Assembly: GCA_016184365.1 (NCBI GenBank) | Contig: JACPCW010000082.1 | Location: 1 to 57,878 of the forward strand | DNA length: 57,878 nt | From: Candidatus Rokuibacteriota bacterium | Lineage (GTDB): Bacteria; Methylomirabilota; Methylomirabilia; Rokubacteriales; CSP1-6 | Reading direction: 5' to 3' | Position numbers and translations under genes: made by a program | Part shown: piece after piece, positions 17,589-27,084 of the stretch | Position numbering within the stretch: position 1 is the stretch's first letter | Layout: every line of letters starts with the position of its first letter | The notes under the pieces: generated by a model | Database searches by the model: none | What the model saw: the letters and a program-made list of their open reading frames with translations, nothing else | What the model was told of the DNA's origin: nothing

Positions 17589-17592
17589 GGCG

Positions 17593-17739
17593 TCAGCGGT
17601 CGGCAACCGGTCCGAGCTCGCGCAGCGCCCGCTCGAGATCGCGCTCGAGGTCGCGGCCGCGGTGAAAGCCTCGCGCAACGACCAGTGCCAGCACGGCTCC
17701 GCCGGGGCGGTTCCGAGCGAATGGCGGTCTGGGGGCCAT
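17593..17739 (-). pseudogene. 48-codon repeat-fused ORF or gene remnant before ksgA
   Basis: The ATG lies in the loop of repeat copy A, so the first dozen or so codons come from the repeat. The remaining part (AVLALVVARGFHRGRDLERD and onward, ending PVADR) has a protein-like amphipathic composition and stops 4 bases before the ksgA ATG. It could be the C-terminal remnant of an older gene disrupted by the repeat. I recognise no family. Confidence 0.3.
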
Positions 17740-17753
17740 TTCGGGGCCCCCAG
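17694..17753 (-). repeat. Double-hairpin repeat, copy A (diverged)
   Basis: Read on the minus strand: stem CTGGGGGCC / GGCCCCCAG with loop CCGAAAT (17753-17729), a 14-base spacer ending CGCTC, then an imperfect second hairpin (CGGAACCGCC / GGCGGAGCCG). It matches copies B (27568) and C (42342) in first stem, loop and spacer, but its second stem is degraded. Confidence 0.65.
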
Positions 17754-17759
17754 TTCCAA

Positions 17760-17978
17760 TCAGTGGCGCGTCCGCGGCCAGCGGACCGCGCGTCCGGCCG
17801 CATCACCGGAGCGCGCGCCGGGCCGCTCGCGCAACCATGCGACGACGAGCGCCTCGATCTCGGCGTCGTCGGCCATCGGGTGCTGACGCTCGAGCTTCTG
17901 CCGCATCAGCCGCTCGCCGGTCTGGTGCATGTCGAGCGCGAGACGCAGGCGCGCCGCGACGGATCGCGTATCGGTCAC
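17760..17978 (-). CDS. Small conserved-looking hypothetical protein, 72 aa
   Basis: A 72-residue helical protein from GTG 17978 (VTDTRSVAARLRLALDMHQ). Its centre, TGERLMRQKLERQHPMADDAEIEALVVAWLRERP, has the look of a conserved small family often found in high-GC soil bacteria, with a C-terminal tail rich in Arg. Composition clearly changes at the chosen GTG, since sequence further upstream in the frame is low complexity. Function unknown. The copy A repeat begins within a few bases of its stop. Confidence 0.55.
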   Translation of the reverse strand: MTDTRSVAARLRLALDMHQTGERLMRQKLERQHPMADDAEIEALVVAWLRERPGARSGDAAGRAVRWPRTRH

Positions 17979-18115
17979 AGACTCGCCTCGCACACGCTCC
18001 GCCTGCGGGACTTCATCGTAGTGTCGGCTCGGCCGTCGAACGGCCTCACCTCCCACCGCCGCGCCGTGCTGCGGCTTCGCCCAACCATGACCGGATTCTA
18101 TCGCGGCGGAAGTGG

Positions 18116-18121
18116 GATAAT
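18116..18121 (+). promoter_or_regulatory. -10 box of a probably leaderless transcript (thpR-like gene)
   Basis: GATAAT ends 8 bases before the GTG start at 18130, the spacing expected when transcription starts at the start codon. No good -35 is visible, and no Shine-Dalgarno fits between. Confidence 0.4.
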
Positions 18122-18129
18122 TCGCAGCC

Positions 18130-18651
18130 GTGCCGTATGCCGTCGAGCTCGATCTGGATCCGGCGTCCGGCGCGCTGGTGCGGCAGCTCTGGCGCGCGCT
18201 CGCGGACGTCGGCGTGACGTGGATGGAGGAATCCGGCGCGACGCCGCACGTCTCGCTCGCGATCTGGGACCGCATCGATCACCGCGCGTTCGACGCCGAG
18301 CTCGCGCGGCTCGCCGCCGACACACGCCCGATGCCGATCACGTTCGACGCCGTCGGAACGTTTCCGGCCGGCGCGGTGTTCCTGCGTCCGGTTCCCGATC
18401 CGGCGCTCGTCGATCTTCAGCGACGCTGCCACGCGCGCCTGTCGCCGTTCGCGGCGGAGCCGTGGACTTACTACCTCCCGCACGCGTGGATCCCCCACTG
18501 CACGCTCGCCATGGACGTGCCGCCGGATCGCATGGCCGAGGTGCTCGCCGTCGCGCGGCGCGCGCCGCTGCCGATCGCCGGACGGCTCGAAGCGGTCGGC
18601 ATCGTCGAGTTCCGGCCGGTTCGCCTGCTCGCCAGTCACGCGTTCGGCTGA
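18130..18651 (+). CDS. 2H phosphoesterase / 2'-5' RNA ligase family protein
   Basis: A 173-residue protein of the 2H phosphoesterase superfamily. The two signature H-x-S/T-L motifs are present: HVSLAI near residue 40 and HCTLAM near residue 120, each on a strand. These His residues form the catalytic pair in LigT/ThpR (RNA 2',3'-cyclic phosphodiesterase) and in YjcG-type relatives. The spacing and the N-terminal MPYAVELDLDPASGALVRQL fit the latter group. Its stop overlaps that of the convergent coaE by 16 bases. Substrate (cyclic nucleotide or RNA end) is not determinable here. Confidence 0.8.
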   Translation: MPYAVELDLDPASGALVRQLWRALADVGVTWMEESGATPHVSLAIWDRIDHRAFDAELARLAADTRPMPITFDAVGTFPAGAVFLRPVPDPALVDLQRRCHARLSPFAAEPWTYYLPHAWIPHCTLAMDVPPDRMAEVLAVARRAPLPIAGRLEAVGIVEFRPVRLLASHAFG

Positions 18652-19271
18652 TCCGCGGACGCTTCCCGCGCGCGGGCGTCGCGATCGGCGAGCAGCGCGC
18701 GATACACGCGCTCGACGTCCGCCTCCGTCGCCGCGCGGTCACCGCCGTTGTCGATCACGTAATCGGCGAGCGCGGCCTTCTCGGCCACCGGCATCTGGCT
18801 CCGGATCTTGCGCTCGGCCTCGTCGGGCGCGACGGCGTCCCGCCCGATCAGCCGCGCGCGCTGCGTCGACTCGTCGGTGGCGACGACGACCACGCGATCC
18901 ATGTGCTTGTAGTTGCCGCTCTCGATCATCACGGGCGCATCGAAGACCACGAGGCCGTCGAAGTCACGGGCCATGAGCTCGGCCAGCTGCCGCGCGAAGC
19001 GCTCGCGGATCGCCGGGTGGGTGATCGCTTCGAGCCGCTTCCGTTTGGCCGCGTCGGCAAAGACGATCGCGCCGAGCGTCTTGCGATCGAGCGTGCCGTC
19101 GGGCGCCAGCACCTCCGGTCCGAACTCGCTGGCGATCTCCGCCAGCGCCGGTTCGCCCGGCGCGACCACTTCGCGCGCCAGCACGTCCGCGTCGATGATG
19201 ACGCAGCCGCGGCGGCGCAGCATGTCCGACACCGTGCTCTTGCCGGTCGCGATGCCGCCGGTCAGTCCCAC
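18636..19271 (-). CDS. coaE: Dephospho-CoA kinase
   Basis: Catalyses the last step of coenzyme A synthesis, 3'-phosphorylation of dephospho-CoA. The P-loop GLTGGIATGKST is at the extreme N-terminus, followed by the CoA-domain segment IIDADVLAREVV and a lid with RARLIGRD. The GTG at 19271 is the first standard start, but it cuts into the first beta strand: the in-frame upstream codons read ATT-CGG-AAG-TTC-CTG-CTC, giving the expected K-F-L-L-V-G-L-T-G-G. The true start is therefore probably the CTG at 19277 or the ATT at 19289, the latter 5 bases after GGAGG in the end of polA. Length otherwise normal for the family. Confidence 0.93.
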   Translation of the reverse strand: MGLTGGIATGKSTVSDMLRRRGCVIIDADVLAREVVAPGEPALAEIASEFGPEVLAPDGTLDRKTLGAIVFADAAKRKRLEAITHPAIRERFARQLAELMARDFDGLVVFDAPVMIESGNYKHMDRVVVVATDESTQRARLIGRDAVAPDEAERKIRSQMPVAEKAALADYVIDNGGDRAATEADVERVYRALLADRDARAREASADQPNA

Positions 19272-19289
19272 GAGCAGGAACTTCCGAAT

Positions 19290-22019
19290 TTAAACCTCCG
19301 ACCAGTCGGTGCCGGACTTCACGTCGACGACGACCGGCACGCGCAGCGGGACGGCGTTGGCCATCACCTCGCGGGCGAGCGCTTCGACGGCCGTGACCTC
19401 GTCGGGCGGCGCCTCGAACAGGAGCTCGTCGTGGACCTGGAGCAGCATGCGCGCACGCAGGCCGCGCTCCACCATCGCCGCCTGCATGCGGACCATCGCG
19501 ATCTTGATCATGTCGCTCGCCGTGCCCTGGACCGGCGCGTTCATCGCCATGCGCTCCGCGGCGCCCCGGGCGACCGGATTGCCGCTCCGAAGATCGGGAA
19601 GGTAGCGCCGCCGCCCGAGGAGCGTCGTCACGTAGCCGCGCTCGCGCCCCTCGGCCAGCGTCCGGTCGATGAACGCGCGCACCAGCGGATGGGTCCGGAA
19701 GTATTCCTGGATGTACCGGTCCGCTTCCTTCCGGTCGATCTTCGTCGCCTGCGACAGCCCGAACGCCGACACGCCGTAGAGGATGGCGTAGTTCGCGCTC
19801 TTGGCGATCGTGCGCTGGAGGTAGCTCACCTGGTCCGGAGCCACCTTGAAGACTTCCGACGCCGTGCGCGTGTGGATGTCTTCGCCCCGCTCGAACGAGG
19901 CGATGATGCCGGGCTCGCCGGAGAGCTCCGCGAGGATCCGCAGCTCGATCTGCGAGTAGTCGGCGGCGACGAAGCGCCAGCCGTCCTCGGGAATGAACGC
20001 CGCGCGGATCCGCCGGCCGAGCTCGGTGCGGATCGGGATGTTCATCAGATTCGGATCCTGTGACGACAGCCGCCCGGTCGCGGCCACGAGCTGATTGAAC
20101 GTCGTGTGGATCCGGCCGGTCGTCGGGTTGATCAGGGCCGGCAGCGCGTCCGCGTACGTGCCCTTGAGCTTCGCGAGACTGCGATGCTCGAGGATCTTCG
20201 CCGGCAGCGGATGTCCGACCGCGAGCTCGTTGAGGACGTCGGCGTCGGTCGAATACCCGGTCTTGGTCTTGCGAATCGCGGGCAGCTTGAGCTTCTCGAA
20301 GAGGATCTGCGCGAGCTGTTTGGGCGAGGCAATGGTGAACGGCTCGCCGGCCAGCGCATAGATCTCGCGCGTCAGGTTGTCGAGGTTCCGTTCGAGCTCC
20401 TTCGCAAACTCCTCGAGGCGCCCGACCTCGACGCGAATCCCATGCCGTTCCATGAGGGCGAGAACGGGAACGAGGGGCCGTTCGATCTCGTCGTAAATCC
20501 TGAGGAGCTCGTGGCTGCGTAGCTCCTCGCGTGCATGCGTCCAGTACCGGGCCAGCCACCGAGCCCGCGCGGCCAGGATGCCAGCGAGCGAACTGTCCGC
20601 CGCACTCCCGTTGGAGTCGTCAGCGGGAGCGGAGGCATCGGGGGCCGGTCGGGGGGCGTCCTCCGCGCGAATAGCAGTTGTCGATTGAGCAGCGGAGGAT
20701 GCCCCCCGACCGGCCCCCGATGCCCCCGCCCCCGCGGCGAAACCGGCAGGAAGCGGAGGCGGACAGTCCCCGAACGCTTCCATGCAGATCTCGTCCAACC
20801 GATACGTCTGCCGCGCGGGATTGAGCAGGTACGCGGCGACGGCGCTGTCCTGCACGCCCGGCGGCGCCACGCCGCGCGCGAGCCACGCCTCGACCACGGG
20901 CTTCGCGTCGTGGATGACGATCTCGCGACCCGCCGCGCCGACGATCGCGATCAGCTCCGCCGGCACGACGACGGCGCCGGCAGCGGCGTGAAACAGCGCG
21001 ACGCCGCTGAGGCGCGGATCGGGCGGGCGGCCGTCACCGGCCCAGTCGAGCGTGAGCGCCTCGCCAGCCGGGACGCGCGCGAGCCACGCGCGCACCGCAT
21101 CCTCGGTCGCCAGCGTCTCGACGGGCTCGACGCTGGTCGGCACCGTCGTCGTCGGCAGCTCCTTCAGGAGCCGCGCGAACTCCATTTCCATCCACAGGCT
21201 GCGGAGCTTCGGCCAGTCGGGCTCGACGCGGCGGAACGTTTCGAGATCGACCTCGAGCGGCACCTCGCGGTTCAGCACGATGAGCTCGCGCGAGAGCCGC
21301 GCGTCCTTCCGGCCCGCCGCGAGCGTCTCGCGCATCTTGCCGGCGACGAGCGGGAGGTTCTCGTACAGCCGGTCGACGCTGCCGAACTGACCGATCAGCC
21401 TGGTCGCCGTCTTCTCGCCGACCCCGCGGACCCCGGGGATGTTGTCGATGCTGTCGCCCATCAGCGCGAGCACGTCGGCGATCTGCGCGGGCTCGACGCC
21501 CCAGCGCTCGCGGACCTTGGCCTCGTCGTACATCACGCGCTCGCCGGTGCGTCCGAGGACGGACAGCACGCGCACCCGCGGGCTCACGAGCTGCAGCATG
21601 TCCTTGTCACCGGTGACGATCACGGCGTCGAGGTCGGCGGCGAGCGCCCGGTCCACGAGCGTCGCCAGCACGTCGTCCGCCTCGTAGCCCGGCACCTGGA
21701 CGACCGGCGTGCGCATCGCCTCGAAGAGCCGGTGGACGTACGGCAGCTGGCGCGCGAGGTCGTCCGGCATGCGCGCCCGCGTCGCCTTGTACTCGGTGAA
21801 GAGCGCGTCGCGGAACGTCGGTCCGGGCGCGTCCCACGCGATCCCGAGATAGTCGGGCTGCTCCTCCCGGATGAGCTTCCACAGCATCGTCGACAGGATC
21901 AGGACGGCGTGGCTCGGGATGCCCTTCGACGTCGACAGGTAGCCGATCGCGTGATACGCGCGGAAGAGGTGCGAGTACCCGTCGACGATGTAGAACGAGC
22001 GGCGCCGGGGCTCGGCCAT
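19290..22019 (-). CDS. polA: DNA polymerase I
   Basis: A 909-residue family A polymerase. The 5'-3' exonuclease domain (about 1-290) begins FYIVDGYSHLFRAYHA. The 3'-5' exonuclease-like region (about 310-420) reads LTLDWAGDG where active enzymes have D-x-E, so proofreading is probably lost. The polymerase domain (about 520-909) has motif A DYSQIELRILAELSGE, O-helix RTIAKSANYAILYG and motif C QVHDELLFE. Residues about 432-462 are encoded by a 91-base inverted repeat (20634-20724) that interrupts the linker before the polymerase domain. The ATG at 22019 overlaps the glnE stop (TGATG); coaE follows directly. Confidence 0.95.
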   Translation of the reverse strand: MAEPRRRSFYIVDGYSHLFRAYHAIGYLSTSKGIPSHAVLILSTMLWKLIREEQPDYLGIAWDAPGPTFRDALFTEYKATRARMPDDLARQLPYVHRLFEAMRTPVVQVPGYEADDVLATLVDRALAADLDAVIVTGDKDMLQLVSPRVRVLSVLGRTGERVMYDEAKVRERWGVEPAQIADVLALMGDSIDNIPGVRGVGEKTATRLIGQFGSVDRLYENLPLVAGKMRETLAAGRKDARLSRELIVLNREVPLEVDLETFRRVEPDWPKLRSLWMEMEFARLLKELPTTTVPTSVEPVETLATEDAVRAWLARVPAGEALTLDWAGDGRPPDPRLSGVALFHAAAGAVVVPAELIAIVGAAGREIVIHDAKPVVEAWLARGVAPPGVQDSAVAAYLLNPARQTYRLDEICMEAFGDCPPPLPAGFAAGAGASGAGRGASSAAQSTTAIRAEDAPRPAPDASAPADDSNGSAADSSLAGILAARARWLARYWTHAREELRSHELLRIYDEIERPLVPVLALMERHGIRVEVGRLEEFAKELERNLDNLTREIYALAGEPFTIASPKQLAQILFEKLKLPAIRKTKTGYSTDADVLNELAVGHPLPAKILEHRSLAKLKGTYADALPALINPTTGRIHTTFNQLVAATGRLSSQDPNLMNIPIRTELGRRIRAAFIPEDGWRFVAADYSQIELRILAELSGEPGIIASFERGEDIHTRTASEVFKVAPDQVSYLQRTIAKSANYAILYGVSAFGLSQATKIDRKEADRYIQEYFRTHPLVRAFIDRTLAEGRERGYVTTLLGRRRYLPDLRSGNPVARGAAERMAMNAPVQGTASDMIKIAMVRMQAAMVERGLRARMLLQVHDELLFEAPPDEVTAVEALAREVMANAVPLRVPVVVDVKSGTDWSEV
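20634..20724. repeat. 33-bp inverted repeat inside polA
   Basis: Arms at 20634-20666 and 20692-20724 are complementary over 33 bases with a single G-T type mismatch; the loop is 25 bases (20667-20691). The polA frame stays open through it and encodes an Ala/Ser/Pro-rich linker. It differs in sequence from the double-hairpin family but behaves similarly. Confidence 0.8.
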
Positions 22020-24991
22020 CACGCGAGCGCCTCGCGGTACGTCGCGCGCACCGCCGCCGTCCGTCGCCGGTACTCGTCGAGGAACGCGGCGCGCGACGGA
22101 TAGCCGAGCGCCGTCGCGAGGCGCGCCGGCATCGGGCCGGCGAGGTCGAAGGCGTCGGCCGGGCGCGCGCCGAGCAGCCGGAGCGCGGCCGACACGCGCC
22201 GCAGGAAGCGGTAGTGGTCGGCCACGTCGGCGGCGTGCTCGAGCGCGCCGGCGCGCCCGAGCGCCTGCAGCGCGGCCGTCGTGTTGGCGCGGCGCACGCG
22301 CGGCTCCTCCGCGCCGTGGATCAGCTGCAGCGATTGCGCGAGAAACTCCACGTCGACGAGTCCCCCCTTGCCGAACTTCACGTGGTAGCGGCCCGGCGTC
22401 TCCTTGCCGAGCTCCATTTCCATGCGCTTCCGGACGGCGACGATCTCCTTGAGCGCCGGACGTGGCAGCGGCGCCGCGTACACGAGCGTGCGCAGCGCGC
22501 GCTTCACCGCGCGCGCGAGCCGCGGATCCCCGGCCACGACGCGCGCGCGCGTGAGCGTCTGGCGCTCCCAGAGGTCGCCGTGCTCTTCGTAATAGCGTCC
22601 CAGCGCGCCGAGGCTCGACGCGAAGCCGCTGCCCTTGCTGCCCGGCCGGAGCCGGAGGTCGACGGGGAACGCGACGCCCGCGGCGGTGATGTCGCCGAGC
22701 GCGCTCGCCAGGCGCTCGACCGCTTCCGCGTAGAACGTGTGATTCTCGGTGGGCTCGGCGCCGTCCGTCTCGCCGTCCTCCGCGAAGACGACGAAGATGT
22801 CGAGGTCCGAGCCGGTCGTGATCTCGCGGCCCCCGAGCTTCCCCATCGCCACCGTCACCGCCGACACGAACGCGCCGCTCGCATCGCGCGGGACGCCGTG
22901 GCGTTCCACGAGCGGGCCGAGCACGAGCAGCCAGCCGGCGACGAGCGCGGCTTCGGCGAGCGCCGTCATCTCGCGCGCGAAGCCGTCGATGTCGGTGGCG
23001 CCGAGCACGTACCGCCAGACGATCGCGAGCTCTTCGGCCTGCTTCTGGGACCGGAGCGCGTCGCGGCGCTCGGCGGCCGTGAGCCCCGGGGCGAACACGG
23101 CCGCGTACGCGGCACGGAAGTCGGCCTCGGATTTCGGGCGCGCCATCGCCGCCGGATCCGCGAGCCGTGACAGCAGCTCCGGCTGCGTGATGAGGAGCTG
23201 CGTCAGGAGATCGCCGCCGGCGCAGAGCCGGACGAGCCCGAGCAGGATGTCACCGTCGCCCGCCAGCATCTCGATGAGCCCGGCGCGCGGACCGACGGCG
23301 GCGAGAAACCGCTCGAACTGGTTCAGCGCCTCGTCCGGATCCGCGCTCTTCCAGAGCGCGTCGAGCAGCTTCGGCACGAGGCGATCGAGCGCGTCGTGCA
23401 TGGCGGCCGCGTACGGGACGAGCGGCCGCCCGTCGACCACCAGCCGCAGATTCGCGCGCGCGCGCTCGGGATCCGTGAAGCCCGTCGCCTGGAGCGCCAT
23501 GAGGCTCGGCAGCCTCACGCGCGCCGCGGCGGCGCGCGTCCGCTCGGCGAAGAAGTCGCGGAACGCGCGGTGCACGTCGGTCGTCACGCGGCGATGCTGC
23601 GTCATGAACCGGCGCGCCGCCTGCGCCGGCGAGCCGGCGACGCCGAGCCGCCGGGCCAGCCGTCCGACCTCCGTCGTGTCCGTCGGGAGCGAGTGGGTCT
23701 GGAACTCGTGGACGATCTGCAGGCGATGCTCGACGGTGCGCAGGTGCACGTACGCGTGCGACAGCGTCCGGCCGAGATCCGGCGCGAGGTACCCGCGCTC
23801 GGTGAGCCGGAAGATCGCCTTCAGCGTCGTGCGCTCGCGGAGCCAGGCGTCGTCGCCGCCGAACAGGAGCTGCATTGCCTGCACGAGGAACTCGATCTCG
23901 CGAATGCCGCCGCGCCCGAGCTTGACGTTCTCGCGCGTGTCGCGCTTGCCCGCGACCTGGCGGTCGATCTCGCGCTTCATGCCGCGGATGGCGCCGACGA
24001 TCCGCTCGTCGATGCCGGGACGCCAGACGACCTCGCGCGCGAGCGCCATGAAGCGCGCGCCGACGCGCTCGTCCCCGGCGCTGATGCGCGCCTTCAGCAG
24101 CGCCTGCCGCTCCCAGAGCTCCGCGCGCTCGGCGTAGTACGTCCGGTAGCCGTCGAGCGACAGGATCACCGGCCCCATGCGGCCTTCGGGCCGCAGCCGG
24201 AGATCGACGCGAAACGCGTACCCCTCGTCGGTCGACGCATCGAGCAGCTCGACGATCTCGCGGGAGAGGCGCGTGAAGTAGTCGCCGTTTTCGAGCCGCC
24301 CCCCGGGGCCGCCCGACGTCTGGCCATCGGCGCCGTACACGAACATGAGGTCGATGTCGGACGAGTAGTTGAGCTCCTCGCCGCCGAGCTTGCCCATGCC
24401 GACGACGGCCATGCCGGTCTCGCGGCCGTCGGCGTCGCGCGGCGTCCCGTACTGCGCGGCCAGCGCGGCATCGCCGATCCGCCACGCCGCACCGAGCAGT
24501 GCGTCGGCGAGATGCGCGAGCTCCTCCGTCGTCACCGTGAGGTCCGCGTCGCCGAGCAGGTCGCGCGCGCCGATGCGCACGAGATGCCGGTACTTGAAGC
24601 GGCGGAGCGCGTTCATCCGCGCTTCGCGCCGGGTCAGCGCGCCGAGCGATTGCGCGAGGTCGGTCACGACGTCCTCGGGCAGCCACTGCCGCATCGTCCG
24701 CGGCTCGAGCAGCCACGCGAGGAGCAGTGGATGACGGCGAAGCGTGTCGGCGAGGAACTGGCTCGAGCCGCCGAGGCGCGCGACGAGATGCGCCGCGCCG
24801 GGATGGACGGTGAGCGTCCGGTAGAGCTCGGCGCGGGTGACGACGTCCGCATAGCGCTCGAGGTTGTTGAGCGCCATGTCGGGATCCGGGGCCTGCGCGA
24901 GCTCGTTGAGCAGGCGCGGCCAGGCGGGCGCGAGCAGCTCGGCCTCGTGCGGCGTGGGCGTGAGCGCCGCCACGTTCGCGGCGGCGCCCAC
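22019..24991 (-). CDS. glnE: Glutamine synthetase adenylyltransferase/deadenylase
   Basis: A bifunctional enzyme that adenylylates and deadenylylates glutamine synthetase under PII control. It has two nucleotidyltransferase domains, with GGEELNYSSDIDLMFVYG in the N-terminal half and GGREITTGSDLDIFVVF in the C-terminal half, each followed by helical GlnD-type PII-uridylyltransferase-like regions. GTG 24991 gives 990 residues, but the homology-like sequence L-R-S-L-G-F-A-D-P lies upstream in frame, back to a CTG at 25060 that overlaps the glnB stop (25059-25057). No ATG, GTG or TTG exists in that stretch, so a CTG start coupled to glnB is likely. The adjacent glnB makes functional sense. Confidence 0.94.
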   Translation of the reverse strand: MGAAANVAALTPTPHEAELLAPAWPRLLNELAQAPDPDMALNNLERYADVVTRAELYRTLTVHPGAAHLVARLGGSSQFLADTLRRHPLLLAWLLEPRTMRQWLPEDVVTDLAQSLGALTRREARMNALRRFKYRHLVRIGARDLLGDADLTVTTEELAHLADALLGAAWRIGDAALAAQYGTPRDADGRETGMAVVGMGKLGGEELNYSSDIDLMFVYGADGQTSGGPGGRLENGDYFTRLSREIVELLDASTDEGYAFRVDLRLRPEGRMGPVILSLDGYRTYYAERAELWERQALLKARISAGDERVGARFMALAREVVWRPGIDERIVGAIRGMKREIDRQVAGKRDTRENVKLGRGGIREIEFLVQAMQLLFGGDDAWLRERTTLKAIFRLTERGYLAPDLGRTLSHAYVHLRTVEHRLQIVHEFQTHSLPTDTTEVGRLARRLGVAGSPAQAARRFMTQHRRVTTDVHRAFRDFFAERTRAAAARVRLPSLMALQATGFTDPERARANLRLVVDGRPLVPYAAAMHDALDRLVPKLLDALWKSADPDEALNQFERFLAAVGPRAGLIEMLAGDGDILLGLVRLCAGGDLLTQLLITQPELLSRLADPAAMARPKSEADFRAAYAAVFAPGLTAAERRDALRSQKQAEELAIVWRYVLGATDIDGFAREMTALAEAALVAGWLLVLGPLVERHGVPRDASGAFVSAVTVAMGKLGGREITTGSDLDIFVVFAEDGETDGAEPTENHTFYAEAVERLASALGDITAAGVAFPVDLRLRPGSKGSGFASSLGALGRYYEEHGDLWERQTLTRARVVAGDPRLARAVKRALRTLVYAAPLPRPALKEIVAVRKRMEMELGKETPGRYHVKFGKGGLVDVEFLAQSLQLIHGAEEPRVRRANTTAALQALGRAGALEHAADVADHYRFLRRVSAALRLLGARPADAFDLAGPMPARLATALGYPSRAAFLDEYRRRTAAVRATYREALA

Positions 24992-25056
24992 GGGATCGGC
25001 GAACCCGAGACTCCGGAGCGTGCGCCGGAGTGCGGCGGCGTCGTCGAGGCCGGCCT

Positions 25057-25476
<420 letters not shown>

Positions 25477-25493
<17 letters not shown>

Positions 25494-27084
25494 TCGGGAA
25501 CACGAGCGCGGAGACATGGGAGCTGATGCGCTTCACGTTCGTCAGCACGTCGAGATGGATCTCGGAGGTTTCGAGCGACTCGGCCAGCCCCTGGCGCAGC
25601 CGGATCAGGTGCGACTCGCGGAGCTCACGTTCGCGCTGGCGCATGACGGGCCGCTGGTCGAGGACTTCCTGCGCGAGCGCGCGGTCGTTCGCGGCGAACG
25701 CCGCGATGGCGCGCTCGAGGTTCTTCGACACCATGCCGTGGAACTCGATGATCTCGGTCCAGCCCGCGTCGGAGAAGCGCCGCCCGTGGTAGAGCTTCTT
25801 GCGCGCGAGCTCCATCAGGTTCTTGTCGATGATGTCGCCGATGTTCTCGAGGTTGCCGATGACGGAGATGAGGCCGATCTCCTTCCGCGCCAGCTCCCCG
25901 CCCATCGCCGTCCGGTCCAGCCGGGTGATGAACAGCTTGATCTCGCGCTCGAGGAAGTCAACCTGGTCGTCGCGCCGCTCGACGTCTTCGAGCAGCTCCT
26001 GGTTGTTGCCCCGGAAGACCTCCGCCACGTCGCGGAACATGCCCTGGACCACGTCGGCCATGCGCAGCGCTTCGCGCGTCGCCTGGCCGATCGCGAGCGC
26101 CGGCTGGTCGAGCGCGCGCTCGTCGAGATACCGCGTCTTGAACGGGTTCTCCCCGGTCGGCTCGTCCGGGACGAGCGCCTCGATCGTCCGCGCGGCCCAG
26201 TGCGTGAACGGCAGGAAGAGCAGGCTGATGCCGACGTTGAAGAACGTGTGCGCATTCGCGATCTGGCGCGCCGAGTCCGCGGCCGTCGTCGCCACGAGCG
26301 CCGTGAGCGGCGTGATGAACGGGAAGACGATGGCCGCGCCGAGCACCTTGAACGCGATGTGCGCGACGGCGACGCGCTTGGCTTCCGCGGACGCGCCGAC
26401 GGCGGCCATGAGCGCGGTCGCGCACGTCCCGATGTTGGCGCCCAGCACGATGCTCACGGCGCCGTGCAGGTCGAGCAGCCCCTGCGTCGCGAGCGCGATC
26501 GCCAGGCCGATCGTCGCCGCCGACGAGTGCACCAGCGCGCTGACCACGGCCGCGGTCAGGACGGCGAGGATGTCGCTCCCGGCGACGGACGCGATGAGCT
26601 GCACCGCGAGCGGGTTCGTCTTGAGCGGCGCGCTGCCGTCGAGGATCAGCTTCAGGCCGAGGAAGATGAGGCCGAACCCGAGAACGGCCTGTCCCACGTC
26701 CTTGATCGCCCGGCGGCCCGCGAGAAACATCGTCGTGAAGCCGAGACCGACGAGCAGGAGCGCGTAGTCCGTGATACGGAACGCGATGAGCTGCACCGTG
26801 AGCGTCGTGCCGATGTCGGCGCCGAGGATGACCCCGAGCGTCTGCCGGAACGCCATCAGGCCGGCCGCGACGAACCCGATCAGCATGACGGTCGTCGCGG
26901 ACGACGACTGGATGATGCCGGTGACGACGGCGCCGGAGACGACGGCGAGGAACCGGTTGCGCGCCAGGCCCGTGAGGATGCCGCGGAGCCGCGCCCCCGC
27001 GGCGCGCTGCAGGCCGTCGCCGATGAGCTGGATGCCGTAGAGCAGCAGCGCCATGCCGCCGAACAGCGACATCAGAATGATCAC
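25477..27084 (-). CDS. Na/Pi cotransporter family protein with PhoU-like tail
   Basis: A 535-residue membrane protein. The transport domain (about 1-310) has the two inverted QSSS-type signatures, QSSSATTVMLIGF and HSSAATIGLAIAL, and about eight hydrophobic segments. The cytoplasmic C-terminal part (about 340-535) is helical and PhoU-like (RDVAEVFRGNNQELLEDV, GNLENIGDIIDKNLMELA). Such fusions take up phosphate or related anions with sodium, or regulate their flux. The GTG at 27084 overlaps the stop of the histidine phosphatase (GTGA); an ATG 12 bases on (MSLFGG) is also possible. Its 3' end is duplicated ahead of glnB. Confidence 0.88.

Noticed and set aside
16833..20063. Very long plus-strand open frame (over 1000 codons) opposite ksgA, coaE and polA
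   Set aside because: It is an antisense frame of strongly supported genes, with Arg/Ala/Val-rich low-complexity sequence typical of GC-rich antisense frames.
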